Assembly (NCBI GenBank): GCA_016490735.1
Contig: JAEMWC010000093.1
Location: forward strand, 620,001 to 684,000
Origin: Pachyseris speciosa
Lineage: Eukaryota > Cnidaria > Anthozoa > Scleractinia > Pachyseridae
Reading direction: 5' to 3'
DNA: 64,000 nt
Part shown: positions 10,059 to 20,864 of the stretch, piece by piece
Position numbering within the stretch: position 1 is the stretch's first letter
Layout of the letters: every line of letters starts with the position of its first letter
Notes under the pieces: model-generated
What the model was told of the DNA's origin: nothing
Seen by the model: only the letters and a program-made list of their open reading frames with translations
The model's database searches: none
Position numbers and translations under genes: made by a program

Positions 10059-10408
10059 CCAAGCGTCAAGAAACTATTTGTCAAGACTGCGGGGAAAAAA
10101 ATATAAAACCAAAGGAGGTTATGAAAAACAGAATTGCGAAACAACACTTGAGTATAAACCTCGAAGGATCTCGGCAGCCTTTCAGCGCTAGTCAATTACT
10201 GAACCTGCACACAAATATTTTTAAAGACAATATTACTTCAGGCAAGTTTCACCCAAAATGCCGCATTGTTTCTCAACGAGTTGACCTTGCTGGGATAACT
10301 CACAAGGCTATCAGTGACTGTGATGTTCTTTCTCGTTACAATTTGATTGTACCTGATGCCGAAATTAAGCCAGACAGTCACTTCACTTCACTTCACTTAT
10401 TTATTTGA
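10059..10408 (+). other. Possible exon with CxxC motif, unrecognised
   Basis: After a plausible acceptor (ATTATAG at ~10058) an open frame of about 115 codons reads AKRQETICQDCGEKNIKPKE ... KCRIVSQRVDLAGITHKA and stops in a (CACTT)n-like run at ~10385-10408. It has one CxxC pair only. No family recognised. It may belong with the fragment at 9564. The frame at 10478-10684 has even less support. Confidence 0.25.
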
Positions 10409-10731
10409 TGTAACCTCGAATGACATTATTTACATCTCGGGTCAGCGGAATCCTAGAGAAACGTAAATAACAATAATTTGCGAAACTTTGCATCGTCCTT
10501 CGCCCGAGGTAACTTGAAAATGCCGATTCCCTTCGTTCTCCTACACGAACCTCAACCAAAAACGGCGCAGTTGTCGCCTGACATCACTGAGAAATACGCT
10601 TCACATGATATTTTGATGAAGTGGCCGTTTGATGTCCACAAAATTAACGAAAAGAATGTCCAACAGCTCGCAAGATGCTACTAGCTGGCCGCCATCTTGA
10701 AATTGTGTATGCAGGCGCTCTACCTGAATTG

Positions 10732-11983
10732 GAGTGAAATTTGAAGGAGTTTGAGGAAGGGATTGTAATGGTGTAAAAATGTTTTGTTACACTTCCAGTT
10801 AGTTGCACCCCACACGGGCACTGCAGGTTGCAGGGGAACTGTTTTGGTATCCATCTTCTAATTTTCCACTTTAAATTCCAATTTTAAACCAAAAACCCCA
10901 AAACCCTAAATTTTACTAATCCTTTGAGTAAAATTATCTCGTCCCAAATATACCCAAAAATCACCCCAAAATTCACAAAATATCCCACAACATAGCTTTG
11001 TGTATTTGGATTGCTTGAAACGAACGAGTTATTCACATTAAATCCATGTGAAGGTGCCAAAAAACGGTGTTCAGGGGCACACCCGCCTTAATTGGATAAC
11101 CCTTCCCACAAGACTAGAAAGTCTAACCATTTGCAGATGCCATTACAAATGTTTCCTTACAAGTTTTTCCACAAAAAATTTGTGAAAATTTCAATAGCCT
11201 ACCTACATAATTACATGATGTAAACCTTTACTTGCCCTACTCTTAACTGGCTATGTACAAAAACTATCCATAATTAAAACAAATGACAAAAATAGATTAA
11301 AAATAATAGGAAAAATTGTACTAAGAAGCAATGCTTACCCTACCAAGAGCCTCCAGAATCTGAGAATTTTGAACTGGTGTAGGAGTTTGATGCAAAATAC
11401 AATTTAGCGCTTCACAATACAATGCAATTCCTTAAAAAAAATTCTTTTATTGGCCCTTGGTCATATACTACAGTACTTATACCAGATGATATCTATGTTT
11501 TCGACAGCTATCGAAACTGAATTTCATGAGAAATTTAGGCCTCTTCTGCCATGCACTAGCGGCAGCCACGTGCATCTGTACATTGCTTACCCATGCAGGC
11601 TGGCTTAAGGCAGGTGGGGGGGGGGGGGGGGGGGGGGCTACAGATGAACACCGTTTTTTTGAGTCGCTTAACATGGATTTAATGTTAATAACTCGTTCGC
11701 GATTCAAGCAATCAAAAATCCCTCTGCTCATTATACAACGCTATGTTGTGCTTGTGAATTTTTGGTGATTTTTTTTAATATTTGAGAAGAGATCATTTTT
11801 CTCGTAGGATTAGTAAAACGTAGGGAAATAAGAAATATCTAGGATTTAATGAAGGTTTAAAATTGGAATTTGAAGTGGAAAATTGGTAGTTGGACACCAA
11901 AACAGTCTCCTCCAGCAACCTGCAGTGGGGTGTCAACTGTCTGGTAGTGTTTCAAAACATTTTTTCCCATTTCAATTTCACTC
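10732..11983. repeat. 1.25-kb inverted repeat (arms ~360-380 bp)
   Basis: 10732-11095 and about 11600-11983 are diverged reverse complements (for example GAGTGAAAT... at the left end and ...ATTTCACTC at the right end, and CAATTTTAAACC mirrored at ~10885 and ~11860). The ~500-bp spacer has no gene. A run of 22 G lies in the right arm (11616-11637), and the Gly/Pro homopolymer frames there are artefacts. Either a foldback element or two head-to-head repeat copies. Confidence 0.75.
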
Positions 11984-12234
11984 AAATCCACGTGTACCCC
12001 CACCTTAAGGCCCTTGGCCCTTATACTGACACTACATTGGGCAAGTTCTTTGTCTGCTGCAGTGCGAGATTGAGTGTTTGATTGCTCGTGAGCACCAAAA
12101 CACGACGAATTCTGCTGCAATCTAAAAATAAACAAAAGCGCTAACAATTTTAACCAGACGGACGCCTACCAGTTAAGATAGCCATAAAATATCTGTACTA
12201 AACAATGAAGTTCGGCAGATAATGTTAATGTTGC

Positions 12235-13188
12235 TTAACGTTCGAAGAAAACTACTGAATGGATGCTTCGGTCAAATAGCTTGGCACAATTGACGTGCCT
12301 AATGCAAAGCTGATACGAACCATCAATTGCAGTGGGATTTCTGGAACTCTTTCTCTCGCCAGTGATAGGACTCATCGGTCCTTCAATATATTCGTACTGC
12401 TGGTTTAAGCGTCTACGATATTTTTTATCAGGCTCTCCAGACCGAAATTCTCTAATCACCTCTCTCCACTGATTCTCATCGTTCTGAAGATCCAGACCTC
12501 TTCTTTGCTGTCTCAGTTCAGTCCTCCTTACTCGAAAGACAATTACGGCCGAAACAGAAGGTCTATTGGTAGCCCACGTCGCTTCTAAAGCCGCATCGAA
12601 GTCTTTGCCGACATAGAATCCATCCTGACTACTGAAATCCTTCATTCTTTCTCCTTTATTCAAGTCAATGCCGTCCTCTATAATGTTCTTGGCGCTACCA
12701 TGATTTGTTCCATGGAAGAAGAGCTCGTAATCCCCGTTTGAAAGTGACTGGGGAAAATTACGAACTCTATTTTGGGTGGTGAAGCACTTCCTTGTCATGC
12801 CATTCTTGTCAGCATTGATTACGTTAACTACCTGATTTCGCTGCCCATCCTCAGGCGTAATAGTGAACCATGTGTTAATGCTGGTGTGAGGATACGGAAA
12901 ACGAGTACACGTGAGGAAACTATTTCCGACGCATCGAAGAATATTTAAAATCCAAGCCTTGAGACAGGAGCCTACTTGGTTGGGTAGCGCCAGTGCCACC
13001 GACGTCTGCTGTCTTAGCCAGTCTAGTATAACTAGAAGGGATTTGGCTGTTTGATGATAGTCGTTTATATACACACCCTTCAGACAAATGCCTAACACTG
13101 TATCTGACAGAGGTAAATCCAGGCGGACAGCCATCCTTAAAGCATTACTCGCGACCGTGCCCTCCTTAAGATTTTGCGAAATTTGCAT
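12235..13188 (-). CDS. ART-like (DUF3990/PARP-like fold) protein, shorter paralogue
   Basis: About 317 residues if it starts at the first ATG of the frame (13188, MQISQNLKEG). The frame itself is open to 13224 after a stop, and a spliced 5' exon is possible. The C-terminal half has the hallmarks of an ADP-ribosyltransferase-like fold: FFHGTNHGSAKNIIEDGIDL (candidate His), DFSSQDGFYVGKDFDAA (candidate Tyr), then W-rich helix residues and YEYIEGPMS (candidate Glu). It closes with a family-specific tail, SYQLCIRHVNCAKLFDR. It aligns throughout this region with the gene at 14322 on the other strand and lacks that gene's ~130-residue N-terminus. No signal peptide or membrane segment. Substrate unknown; ADP-ribosyl transfer is inferred from fold motifs only. 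Confidence 0.6.
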   Translation of the reverse strand: MQISQNLKEGTVASNALRMAVRLDLPLSDTVLGICLKGVYINDYHQTAKSLLVILDWLRQQTSVALALPNQVGSCLKAWILNILRCVGNSFLTCTRFPYPHTSINTWFTITPEDGQRNQVVNVINADKNGMTRKCFTTQNRVRNFPQSLSNGDYELFFHGTNHGSAKNIIEDGIDLNKGERMKDFSSQDGFYVGKDFDAALEATWATNRPSVSAVIVFRVRRTELRQQRRGLDLQNDENQWREVIREFRSGEPDKKYRRRLNQQYEYIEGPMSPITGERKSSRNPTAIDGSYQLCIRHVNCAKLFDRSIHSVVFFER

Positions 13189-13229
13189 AAATTGAGATTT
13201 CAGAGTTTGATAATTGTGAAGCAAATGTC

Positions 13230-14321
13230 ACGATGTCAAGCAAAGAAGTTACGTAAGATTGACTATGAAAATGCTTCGGCTCAGTTCATTTACCCACCGA
13301 TACTATCGCGACTGGGGGAGGGGGTGCAACCCTTCTTGTTATAATTTGTTGTAATATTTGAAAGTAGAAAAACAAAACAGAACAAAACAACGTAACACAT
13401 TTTCAGTGGTACGGTGTCTGTTTATTTCTCGTTCCCGTGATGTGCCAACGATTTGTCTTCCTCCGTAAGTACATTTATTGCTTTCAAATCATCAAAGCAA
13501 GTAACTACACAATACTTAAACAGTATATGATTATCACCCTTCCCTGACAATGGTAAGGACGCGAGGATGACGAATTGATAAATTCTCCCCTCCCTTCGCA
13601 ACTGTAATGCATGGCATTGCCTATTGGCTTACTTCACGGAGTCCATCTTTTTCCGCAACAAAAAATTAAGTTGCTACCACCACAAAATTGATATGGTTCT
13701 TATGGCCGGGCCATCGTATTTGAATCTTAGGGCCAGAGTAAAAACTACGGAGCCCACTTCTTTGACTGGTGTGCTTGCGTCCCGGGTAAATGGGGTTTGT
13801 GCTATGGTAGAGACTTGTTTCGATATCTTAAACCGACCTTCAGTGATACCGCTGGGCAGTGAAAACATGGGTTTGTTGTGGTTGCTTGTTGCACCGTGGA
13901 CCCAGTAAGGGCGGTTTTCTAACTGGTAAATTGCATCCACATGACTTGCATTCTTTAAGTTATGATTGACAGTGCAGAGGAGTAGAATCTACAAATCTCA
14001 GCACAGGTACTAGGTAGGTAATTAAAATACCGTATTGCATCACATCATCCAGCCTGATTAATATTTATATAGACGTAGAGAGAAGTTATGGTAAAATAAA
14101 GGTTTGATAACTGTCATGTCATGCATGAAAGAATCGATTCTCATAAAAAAAGCTTTGTACTTTTGAGCTCTTTGTACTCGATCGCGCGCTATCTTCCTAC
14201 CTGCGGTAAGAATAGTTTGTGATGCTACAGTAGGTACTTCGTAATCAGTTTGTCAACTTAATATTCTTCGTCGATAATTTCTTGGACATTGTGCCTTATT
14301 CCTTTCCCTTTTATCTAGGAC
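13230..14321. promoter_or_regulatory. Intergenic region between divergent ART-like genes
   Basis: About 1.1 kb separates the two divergently oriented paralogues and should contain both promoters. No TATA element was assigned with confidence. A pyrimidine-rich tract ending TATCTAG just before ATG 14322 looks like a splice acceptor, so the plus-strand gene may have a 5' untranslated exon here. A minus-strand open stretch (about 13671-14000, containing ENRPYWVHGATSNHNKP) is unexplained and might be an exon. Confidence 0.35.
13671..14000 (-). other. Unrecognised open stretch, possible exon
   Basis: Roughly 108 codons without a stop on the minus strand (LENRPYWVHGATSNHNKPMF, ITEGRFKISKQVSTIAQTPF, VVFTLALRFKYDGPAIRT). 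Composition is protein-like and there is no ATG at the open end, as expected of an internal exon. No family recognised. It lies in the gap between the ART-like genes and could be an upstream exon of the minus-strand gene, but the domain does not resemble that of the plus-strand paralogue. Confidence 0.25.
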
Positions 14322-15818
14322 ATGGCGTCCTCCTTACATGTATTGAACGCTTCAAGATCCATTTTCGATTCCGTGGGCTTTACAACGGACCACTTTGTTG
14401 GGAAATGGTCACCTCTAAGGATTGCTCTCGATGCGGAAATGGACGACTCTCCAAGGGAAAGTGTGGACAAAGACGAGGAGACGGTTATGGAACTTGAGCT
14501 TGAGCGGGAGCTCGAGTCTCTTTCCTTGATCCTGAAACTTTGGCTTCGTACAGTTCACCTCTCTGAACCGGCCCGACGGAACGAACTTCAAGATTTTGAA
14601 CACCACATCTACCTTACCCAAGAAGAGGTTATTAAACCATACCAGGTTCTCTTGAGATCACGAACATCAAACGACTTAGGAGCAGATTATGTCAAACGGC
14701 TGGAAGAGGCTTGCCAAAAACTATTAATAGAAAAGACCAAAGTAAATTTTGAAATGTCCGAGGATGACCGTAGAAGATTGAACATGAAATCGGTGTTTAT
14801 TTGCTCCTTGCTTGGACTCAAACTCGATTTCCTCGATTCCCTTGAAGAAATGGCACCGATCCACCGCAATCATCGCACGCTCAGCAACTGGATCGTTAGG
14901 ATTTTACAAAGTAAAACTGAGTTTGTCGCGGTAGCTGAGAGAGCCTCTCTCACCATCAACCTACTCGCGTCTATCGGTTTCGACCAATCGAGCGTGAACA
15001 CGGCAACTGATACCATACTTAGGCGTTTTGCGTCCATGGGAGGTAGGACACATCACATTGAGGCGTGCGAATGGGCAGACATTTTTATTGCGGATGAATT
15101 CAAGTACAACCCTTTGCTTTCTCCCTCGGCTGTTAAGTTTCCTTTCGAAACTAGTTCATCAAATACGTGGTTTCAACTCCCCAACAAAGCTTATGCTAAG
15201 ACTAAGAATAAGATCACTGAAGACGACCTTTGCCACGTTGTTAACGTAAAGAACGTTGTAATAAAGGAATCATTAAATTCCACAATCACTCGTTCCATAC
15301 TCAGCGAGAAAGTGTTAGAAAGCGAACAAACAGTTGTTCTGTATCATGGTACAGACCATAACAGTGCAGCTGACATTTTAAATCGAGGAATAGATCTGTG
15401 TTGTGGAAGACAGAAGCGCGATTTTAGCTCTGGATCAGGCTTTTATTTAACAAAGAGTTTGGATGACGCGGTGAATTGGGCGAAAAGCACGACATCGAAG
15501 CCCGCCTTACTTGTTTTTCAAGTCAGCCACTCGGAGTATTTGAACGCTAATAGACTAAGTTTGATAAATAACTCGGACAAATGGCGTGGGATTGTGTCTT
15601 CCTTTAGATCGGGTAGACGAACAGCGAGAACGCGAGAGAGTTTGAAAGCATATGATTTGATTGAAGGAGCTATATCCATAGTGAGAAGAAGCCAGACATC
15701 TGATGAATTGACTGTGGAACCAGTACCTCAGTCGTACCAGTTGTGTCTGAATTCTGAAGATTTTGCAGACGAGTTCCAGCGAACTCTTCATTCGATTTTA
15801 TTTTTCGACTTGTGTTGA
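14322..15818 (+). CDS. ART-like (DUF3990/PARP-like fold) protein, full-length paralogue
   Basis: A single uninterrupted frame of 498 codons from ATG 14322, placed right after an acceptor-like sequence. The N-terminal ~150 residues are acidic and helical (ESVDKDEETVMELELERELE). The middle third is helical with no recognised domain. The C-terminal ~160 residues match an ADP-ribosyltransferase-like fold: YHGTDHNSAADILNRGIDL (His342), DFSSGSGFYLTKSLDDAVNW (Tyr375), LLVFQVS, and YDLIEGAIS (Glu448), a plausible H-Y-E triad. It ends SYQLCLNSEDFADEFQRTLH then ILFFDLC. No signal peptide or transmembrane helix is evident, so it is probably intracellular. Its paralogue lies ~1.1 kb away in divergent orientation. 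This is the best-preserved long gene in the window, but the activity is inferred. Confidence 0.65.
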   Translation: MASSLHVLNASRSIFDSVGFTTDHFVGKWSPLRIALDAEMDDSPRESVDKDEETVMELELERELESLSLILKLWLRTVHLSEPARRNELQDFEHHIYLTQEEVIKPYQVLLRSRTSNDLGADYVKRLEEACQKLLIEKTKVNFEMSEDDRRRLNMKSVFICSLLGLKLDFLDSLEEMAPIHRNHRTLSNWIVRILQSKTEFVAVAERASLTINLLASIGFDQSSVNTATDTILRRFASMGGRTHHIEACEWADIFIADEFKYNPLLSPSAVKFPFETSSSNTWFQLPNKAYAKTKNKITEDDLCHVVNVKNVVIKESLNSTITRSILSEKVLESEQTVVLYHGTDHNSAADILNRGIDLCCGRQKRDFSSGSGFYLTKSLDDAVNWAKSTTSKPALLVFQVSHSEYLNANRLSLINNSDKWRGIVSSFRSGRRTARTRESLKAYDLIEGAISIVRRSQTSDELTVEPVPQSYQLCLNSEDFADEFQRTLHSILFFDLC

Positions 15819-16260
15819 CGGAACCCTCTCCCGCACGAAACCGGGTGTCATAATCTGCGCTGGTAAATTCAATTTACATCACAACCAGTTTTGTCATTGA
15901 CTGTACTTACAGTTGGACCATCATGCAACCTTTGCTTTGACTGTTATCATGATTATAAGAAACTAAAGCTATAGTTGTGCGTGGCACTAACTGAAAGTCA
16001 GTAAAGGTCGCAACTGGAGTTTTATTTACCTTATGTGAATACTTTCTAAAGAATCGTGTGTGGTTTTTCATAGCGTTAGACCGTTTTGTTTCATATTAGA
16101 ATAGTTTAAAACCTCCTTGAAACACTGAATTCTTAAAAATAACAATTTAAGTAAACTGAAATGAATAGATTAAGAGATGGAAGCTTTAGCCCGAGTCCCG
16201 AGTAAAAGCATAACAACAACGCAACATTAAGCCTGCAAAGTGTAATCCATATAAATACTC
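15819..16260. other. 3' flank of the ART-like gene
   Basis: No gene seen. AT-rich; presumably the 3' UTR and intergenic sequence. Confidence 0.4.
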
Positions 16261-16590
16261 TTTTCCTATCCGAATCGTACGGCACTGGATAGTCTACCAG
16301 GTTCTGTTGTTGAGGCTGGGAGCCCGAGTCGTTTTAAGAGTGCGCTGAAGCGCTTTGTAAATATCTAATTATCTAAATATTCATTGTCTTGTTTATTGTT
16401 ATTATTGATCATTAGTTTATCTAATTTACCTCTTGTAACTAGCGCTTAAAGGATTTATATTGTACATAGTTTTAACCTGTTTTTATCTTTTATTTAGGGA
16501 AACATCATAAGGTCAACCTCTAGTTTTCCTTTTCAAGATGTTTTACAACTTTTAGTTTCCCCATCTTGAATAAATACGTTGTTATGTTAT
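16261..16590 (+). mobile_element. LINE 3' end (RT C-terminal tip and 3' UTR)
   Basis: The frame reads LDSLPGSVVEAGSPSRFKSA then LKRFVNI and a stop. This is the 'W/D-SLP..VV.A.S...FK..L' signature at the extreme C-terminus of CR1/Jockey-type LINE reverse transcriptases. A ~220-bp AT-rich 3' UTR follows, ending AATAAATACGTTGTTATG. Strongly 5'-truncated. Confidence 0.65.
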
Positions 16591-18047
16591 GCAACAACAG
16601 GAAAATCTACTTATGACGCAGTGCTTGATTTTTGTTTCTGCAAATTTGTGCAGTTCAAAAATTTATGTAGGCTCAATGAGTTCAGTATGTAATATATCAA
16701 AAATAGGTACCCAGTAGGGTACACGAGTCTAGTGCTTCAAACTGATGATATTTGACTGTTTTCACATGACATACCAAGGGTTGGAAACAAATGGAACCTG
16801 ACATGGACACCATTCTGAGGGGGCATTCGGGTACCACTTGGAGGAGGGGGAGAGGGCTGAGAAATGGGAATGTGGTTCATGACATTTTCAAAATACTTCA
16901 TTTCTAAAAGTAAATGGAGAATTTCAGCATTATGTTTAGTCTGTAACCAACGTGGGTGAAATTTTGGGAGATAATTTTGAAGAACCACGTGCAAAATCCT
17001 ACAATCTTGTGCTGAAATGCGAGGCCGAGACCAAAACTGAGACCACACAATCAAAATGGAAAATATTTATTTCGACCCTGAGACAAGAACGTCAAGTTAC
17101 AAATACACGTTACATCTTTCAATCACTGAAAGACAATGTCATCAGGGAAATGTTGTTTTAGGAGTGTAACAGCTGTCCAGACACAACTGGAAGATTTTAA
17201 AGACAGAAACTTTGTAAAAAAGAAATGTCCATTGACACCAAAATTAATTGGTCATGAGTGATTTCTTTCCTCTGTCTGCTTGGGCAGTAATATTGTTAAT
17301 TTTACTGGTGACATTACCAAGTTAAAATACGTTCAATAACCAGATAGTTTGTCACGTAACTTGTGAATTAATTTAAGGTATAAAATATAATTGACTTTAG
17401 GTACGATTTTAATATCTTAATTCATACCAAGAAACGAATAACCAATTTAGTACAATGCTAGTTAGCTAGTTATCTCACATGAAACTAATTATTGTGCACT
17501 TGCGCTGACAAAAATATAGAAATTTGATGTAACCGACTGTGTCAATTCTTAAGGTGTACATAGCAATGAAAAATCAGACTGCTACAGATAAACAACTGCG
17601 GAACATGAGTATAAACATGTTTACGCTCGCGTGAACATTCGACAATACTGATTCGATTTGTCTTTGACAGAGCGATTGTCACCCTCAAAAGAGGTTTATT
17701 ATCCTCAAAGGAGGGATTATTGGCCTCAAACGAGGGCTTTTCGTTCTCAAAAGATGAATCATATTGACATATTGATCTTACACCCACATGCAGTCCGCTT
17801 GAATTCATCACAACGGCTTCGACAGCCGAACGCCTTTAAGCTTATATTTGTGCGAAACCATCGACATAAAAGCTGTAGAACACTCGCAATACCTTTTACT
17901 TGATTGATTCAATGCATGCTAAGAAAATCTAGAAATAATTCAACGTAAAACGTACCAGCGGCTTCGTGTCGTCAGCTACAAGAATCTTTAGCACGGATTC
18001 CCACGTGGCATTTTCGGATGCAGCTTGCCCACGAACAATTTTCATTA
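16591..18047. other. No recognised gene; short minisatellite
   Basis: AT-rich, unremarkable. At about 17678-17755 a ~22-bp unit (core CCTCAAA[AGC]GAGG) repeats four times. Short frames here lack family resemblance. Confidence 0.4.
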
Positions 18048-18052
18048 GATAG

Positions 18053-18268
18053 TGTCCAGGGGACTAAGCACAACACTTGATCAGGCTCTTACGAACATAT
18101 GGTACGTTGTAAAAACCATTTGATGATATACTCTAGGTATTGGCTCGAAAAGCACATGGTTCTCAAAACACAACGAAGGCAAAAATCACTAGCGTGAGGC
18201 ATGGCGGGATAGCAACACAACAAGGACTGGACTGGACTAGAAGATTGTTGAGGATTAGCCTCAACATC
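18053..18268 (-). repeat. 3' LTR of the BEL/Pao element
   Basis: 216 bp beginning TGTCCAGGGGAC and ending CCTCAACA on the plus strand (TGTTGAGG...GGACA on the coding strand, i.e. TG...CA ends). About 95% identical by eye to 28651-28864. Flanked outside by GATAG. Confidence 0.92.
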
Positions 18269-18386
18269 CTGGGGGTTAGGGCTGAACGAAAACCCTAGCT
18301 GATAACAACAAATCAAATCGCATCTCGAGTGTTCAGACTAGGCTGATCTAGGACAGCTTAGAGTTCTTAAAACGTTCACACGATCT

Positions 18387-19803
18387 TCATGTTGCCTCCT
18401 CAAGAAGGCACAACTTAGATACAGGGCGAACAAGTCTTGAGTTCTTCGTCTTCACTTCTGCAGTGCGCACACGTGAATCTTCACCCGGAAACACTTTCGT
18501 TACACGGCCTAACAACCAACGGCACCTCGGAACAGTGTTGTCTACCACAAGAACCAGGTCATTTACTGCCAAATTCCTCTTGTTCAATAGCCATTTATGG
18601 CGTTGCTGTAATGTGGGCACATATTCCCGAATCCACCGAGACCAGAAGCAGTTAGCGAGAAACTGTGCATGCCTCCACTGTTTGCGCGAGTAAAGCTCCT
18701 CCTTGGCGAAGACACCTGGGGGTCCAACGAGGTTTCGTCGTTGGAGAAGTAAATGGTTTGGGGTAAGTGGCTCCATATCATTCGGGTCATCACTGGCTGG
18801 ACAAATGGGTCGGCTGTTTAAAATGGACGTAACTTCAGCAAACACTGTACGCAAGGTCTCCAAACTGACGGCAGCACCTTGATTACCAAGAACAGCGTTC
18901 ATGGCCTTTCGCACACTTCTAATAAGTGTTTCCCATACCCCTGACATGTGGCTTGCTGCGGGAGGTTGGAAACGCCACTCTGGCAACACACAACTGTGCC
19001 ATTCTGTTTCATGAAGATGTAGTTCTCTCTTGATGAGCTCTTCATTTAAATCTTGAACCGATCGGCGAAGTTCCTTCTCAGCACCTGTAAAATTTGTCCC
19101 GTTGTCTGACCATATTTGTTTAGGACAACCACGACCAGAAATAAAGCGACGCATGGCTTGGATAAACGTGTCCGTTTCCAATGAACTGACATCTTCAATA
19201 TGAATTGCTCGGCTATTGAAGCAAGTGAATATGCAACCATACACCTTCACACAGCTACGACCACGCTTCACATAGAACGGCCCAAAAAAGTCCACACCGG
19301 TGTATGTAAACGGAGGTAAGTAAGGTACTAGTCTCTCTTTAGGAAGGTCTGCCATCACTTGTTGCATAGTAGACGCATTACGCTTGCGGCAGTTGACACA
19401 TTTGCTCAGGATCTGGCGTACCAGGGATCTCGCTCTCAAGATCCAGTAGATTTGGCGGATGACGGACAGCACATGTTCGCGGCCCGCGTGACCAAGCACA
19501 TGGTGGTAGTAGCGGACTATTAGCACGGACACAGGATGGGCCTTTGGAAGGACCATGGGGTGCGCGGCTTCAAAGGCAATTGGTGCGAGATCAACTCTTC
19601 CTCCCACACGAATGATGTCATCGACCAGAATGGGACTAAGATTGGCTAGTTTGCTATGACCATTAACCTGTCTGCCTTGCTTTAGAGCCAGATACTTCTC
19701 ATGAAAGTGTTGGTATTGAACCAATCGGACAATTTCTTTATTTGCTCGATGAAGTTCAGCAAGAACAAGAGTTCTTGATGTGAAGTACTCAAGACTTTCA
19801 TTA
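18387..19803 (-). pseudogene. BEL/Pao integrase and C-terminal pol domain
   Basis: Continuous frame of ~445 residues plus an upstream stretch ([20 protein letters not shown]) running to the LINE junction. The N-terminal zinc-binding motif is seen as [13 protein letters not shown] ... CVNCRKRN. The catalytic core has GVDFFGPF (D), IWSDNGTNF (D) and GVWETLIRS (E), the GVWE form being usual for BEL/Pao. The C-terminus ([12 protein letters not shown] ... NDLVLVVDN ... [13 protein letters not shown]) is the DUF5641-type domain. This frame is intact locally but is cut off from the rest of pol by the LINE, so it cannot be expressed as part of the polyprotein. Confidence 0.9.
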
Positions 19804-20039
19804 AATAATAATCTTTTATTAGGAGGCTTCCATCACAAAACGTGGTTTTCAGAAAGGTCCTATAAAGATTAATATACAAAAGGTTGAGAAGTACTATATA
19901 TAAGCAAACTGGTAAAAACTACAATTAAAACTAGAAGCTAAAACTACAAATATATTATCGATGGGGTTAAAAACTTTAAATTGATAAAAAACTGATTAAA
20001 ACAAAGAAGCTAAAACTACAAAAATTCTTACCGATAGGG

Positions 20040-20656
20040 TTAATTAAAAAATCTGGCAAACACGTCTCGCTTAAACGTAGCAATATTCGGTGCATTTCTG
20101 GTCTCTCTCTCTAATTTATTCCAGTCTTTTAGAGAGTGATGGCAAACTCTCTGCTTTCCCCAATTTCTGGTAACACGGGGTAGTCTGAGCATGTCTTTGT
20201 TCCTTGTATTATAATTATGAATGTCGCTATTTGTTAGTAAATTCATAGAGTGGTCCATAAGTCCATTAATGCACTTGTAAATATATATACAACGATGGTA
20301 GAATCTACGTTGTTCTAGGTTCAGCCACTTTAAAGTTACCAGGGCATCAGTTGCTGACGAATAAAGTGGCCTGTCTAGAATAATTTTTGCGGCCTTGTTC
20401 TGCAAAACTTGTAGGTCGTTCATAAGAGTCACGTTGTTCTTGTCGCCCCACACAAGATCGCCATAATAAAAAACTGGAAGAACAAGACTGTTATAGAATA
20501 GTAGGCGAGCGGTGAAAGGTAACAAATGTTTGATCCTACGTAAAAGACCTAGTCGCTGATTAACTTTAGAAATTACATACTCTACATGATCAGACCATGT
20601 TAAGTCTGGGGCCAGCATAATCCCTAAATACTTAAACTTATTTGCACTATCAAGAT
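20040..20656 (-). pseudogene. LINE RT C-terminal domain (downstream of palindrome)
   Basis: Continues the LINE reading frame after the insertion: NKFKYLGIMLAPDLTWSDHV, VFYYGDLVWG, LQVLQNKAAKIIL, then KDWNKLERETRNAPNIATFK and a stop at 20040. These are the standard blocks of the RT-proximal C-terminal region in CR1/Jockey-type LINEs. Intact as a frame but severed from the catalytic domain. Confidence 0.85.
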
Positions 20657-20670
20657 CACAGTCAAATATA

Positions 20671-20672
20671 AA

Positions 20673-20713
<41 letters not shown>

Positions 20714-20745
20714 GGAGTGAAACACGAAAATTTGGTTTATCAACG

Positions 20746-20776
<31 letters not shown>

Positions 20777-20800
20777 GGATTCGATTAGCTAATCGAATCC

Positions 20801-20831
<31 letters not shown>

Positions 20832-20850
20832 CGTTGATAAACCAAATTTT
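20671..20850. mobile_element. Palindromic insertion with 14-bp target duplication
   Basis: 20726-20851 is a perfect 126-bp palindrome with no spacer (centre between 20788 and 20789, GATTAGC/TAATC). A ~55-bp single-copy part (20671-20725) precedes it. The whole is bracketed by CACAGTCAAATATA at 20657-20670 and 20851-20864, which reads as a duplicated target inside the LINE RT. It breaks the RT after IFDCE. No ORF of its own. Confidence 0.8.
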
Positions 20851-20864
20851 CACAGTCAAATATA

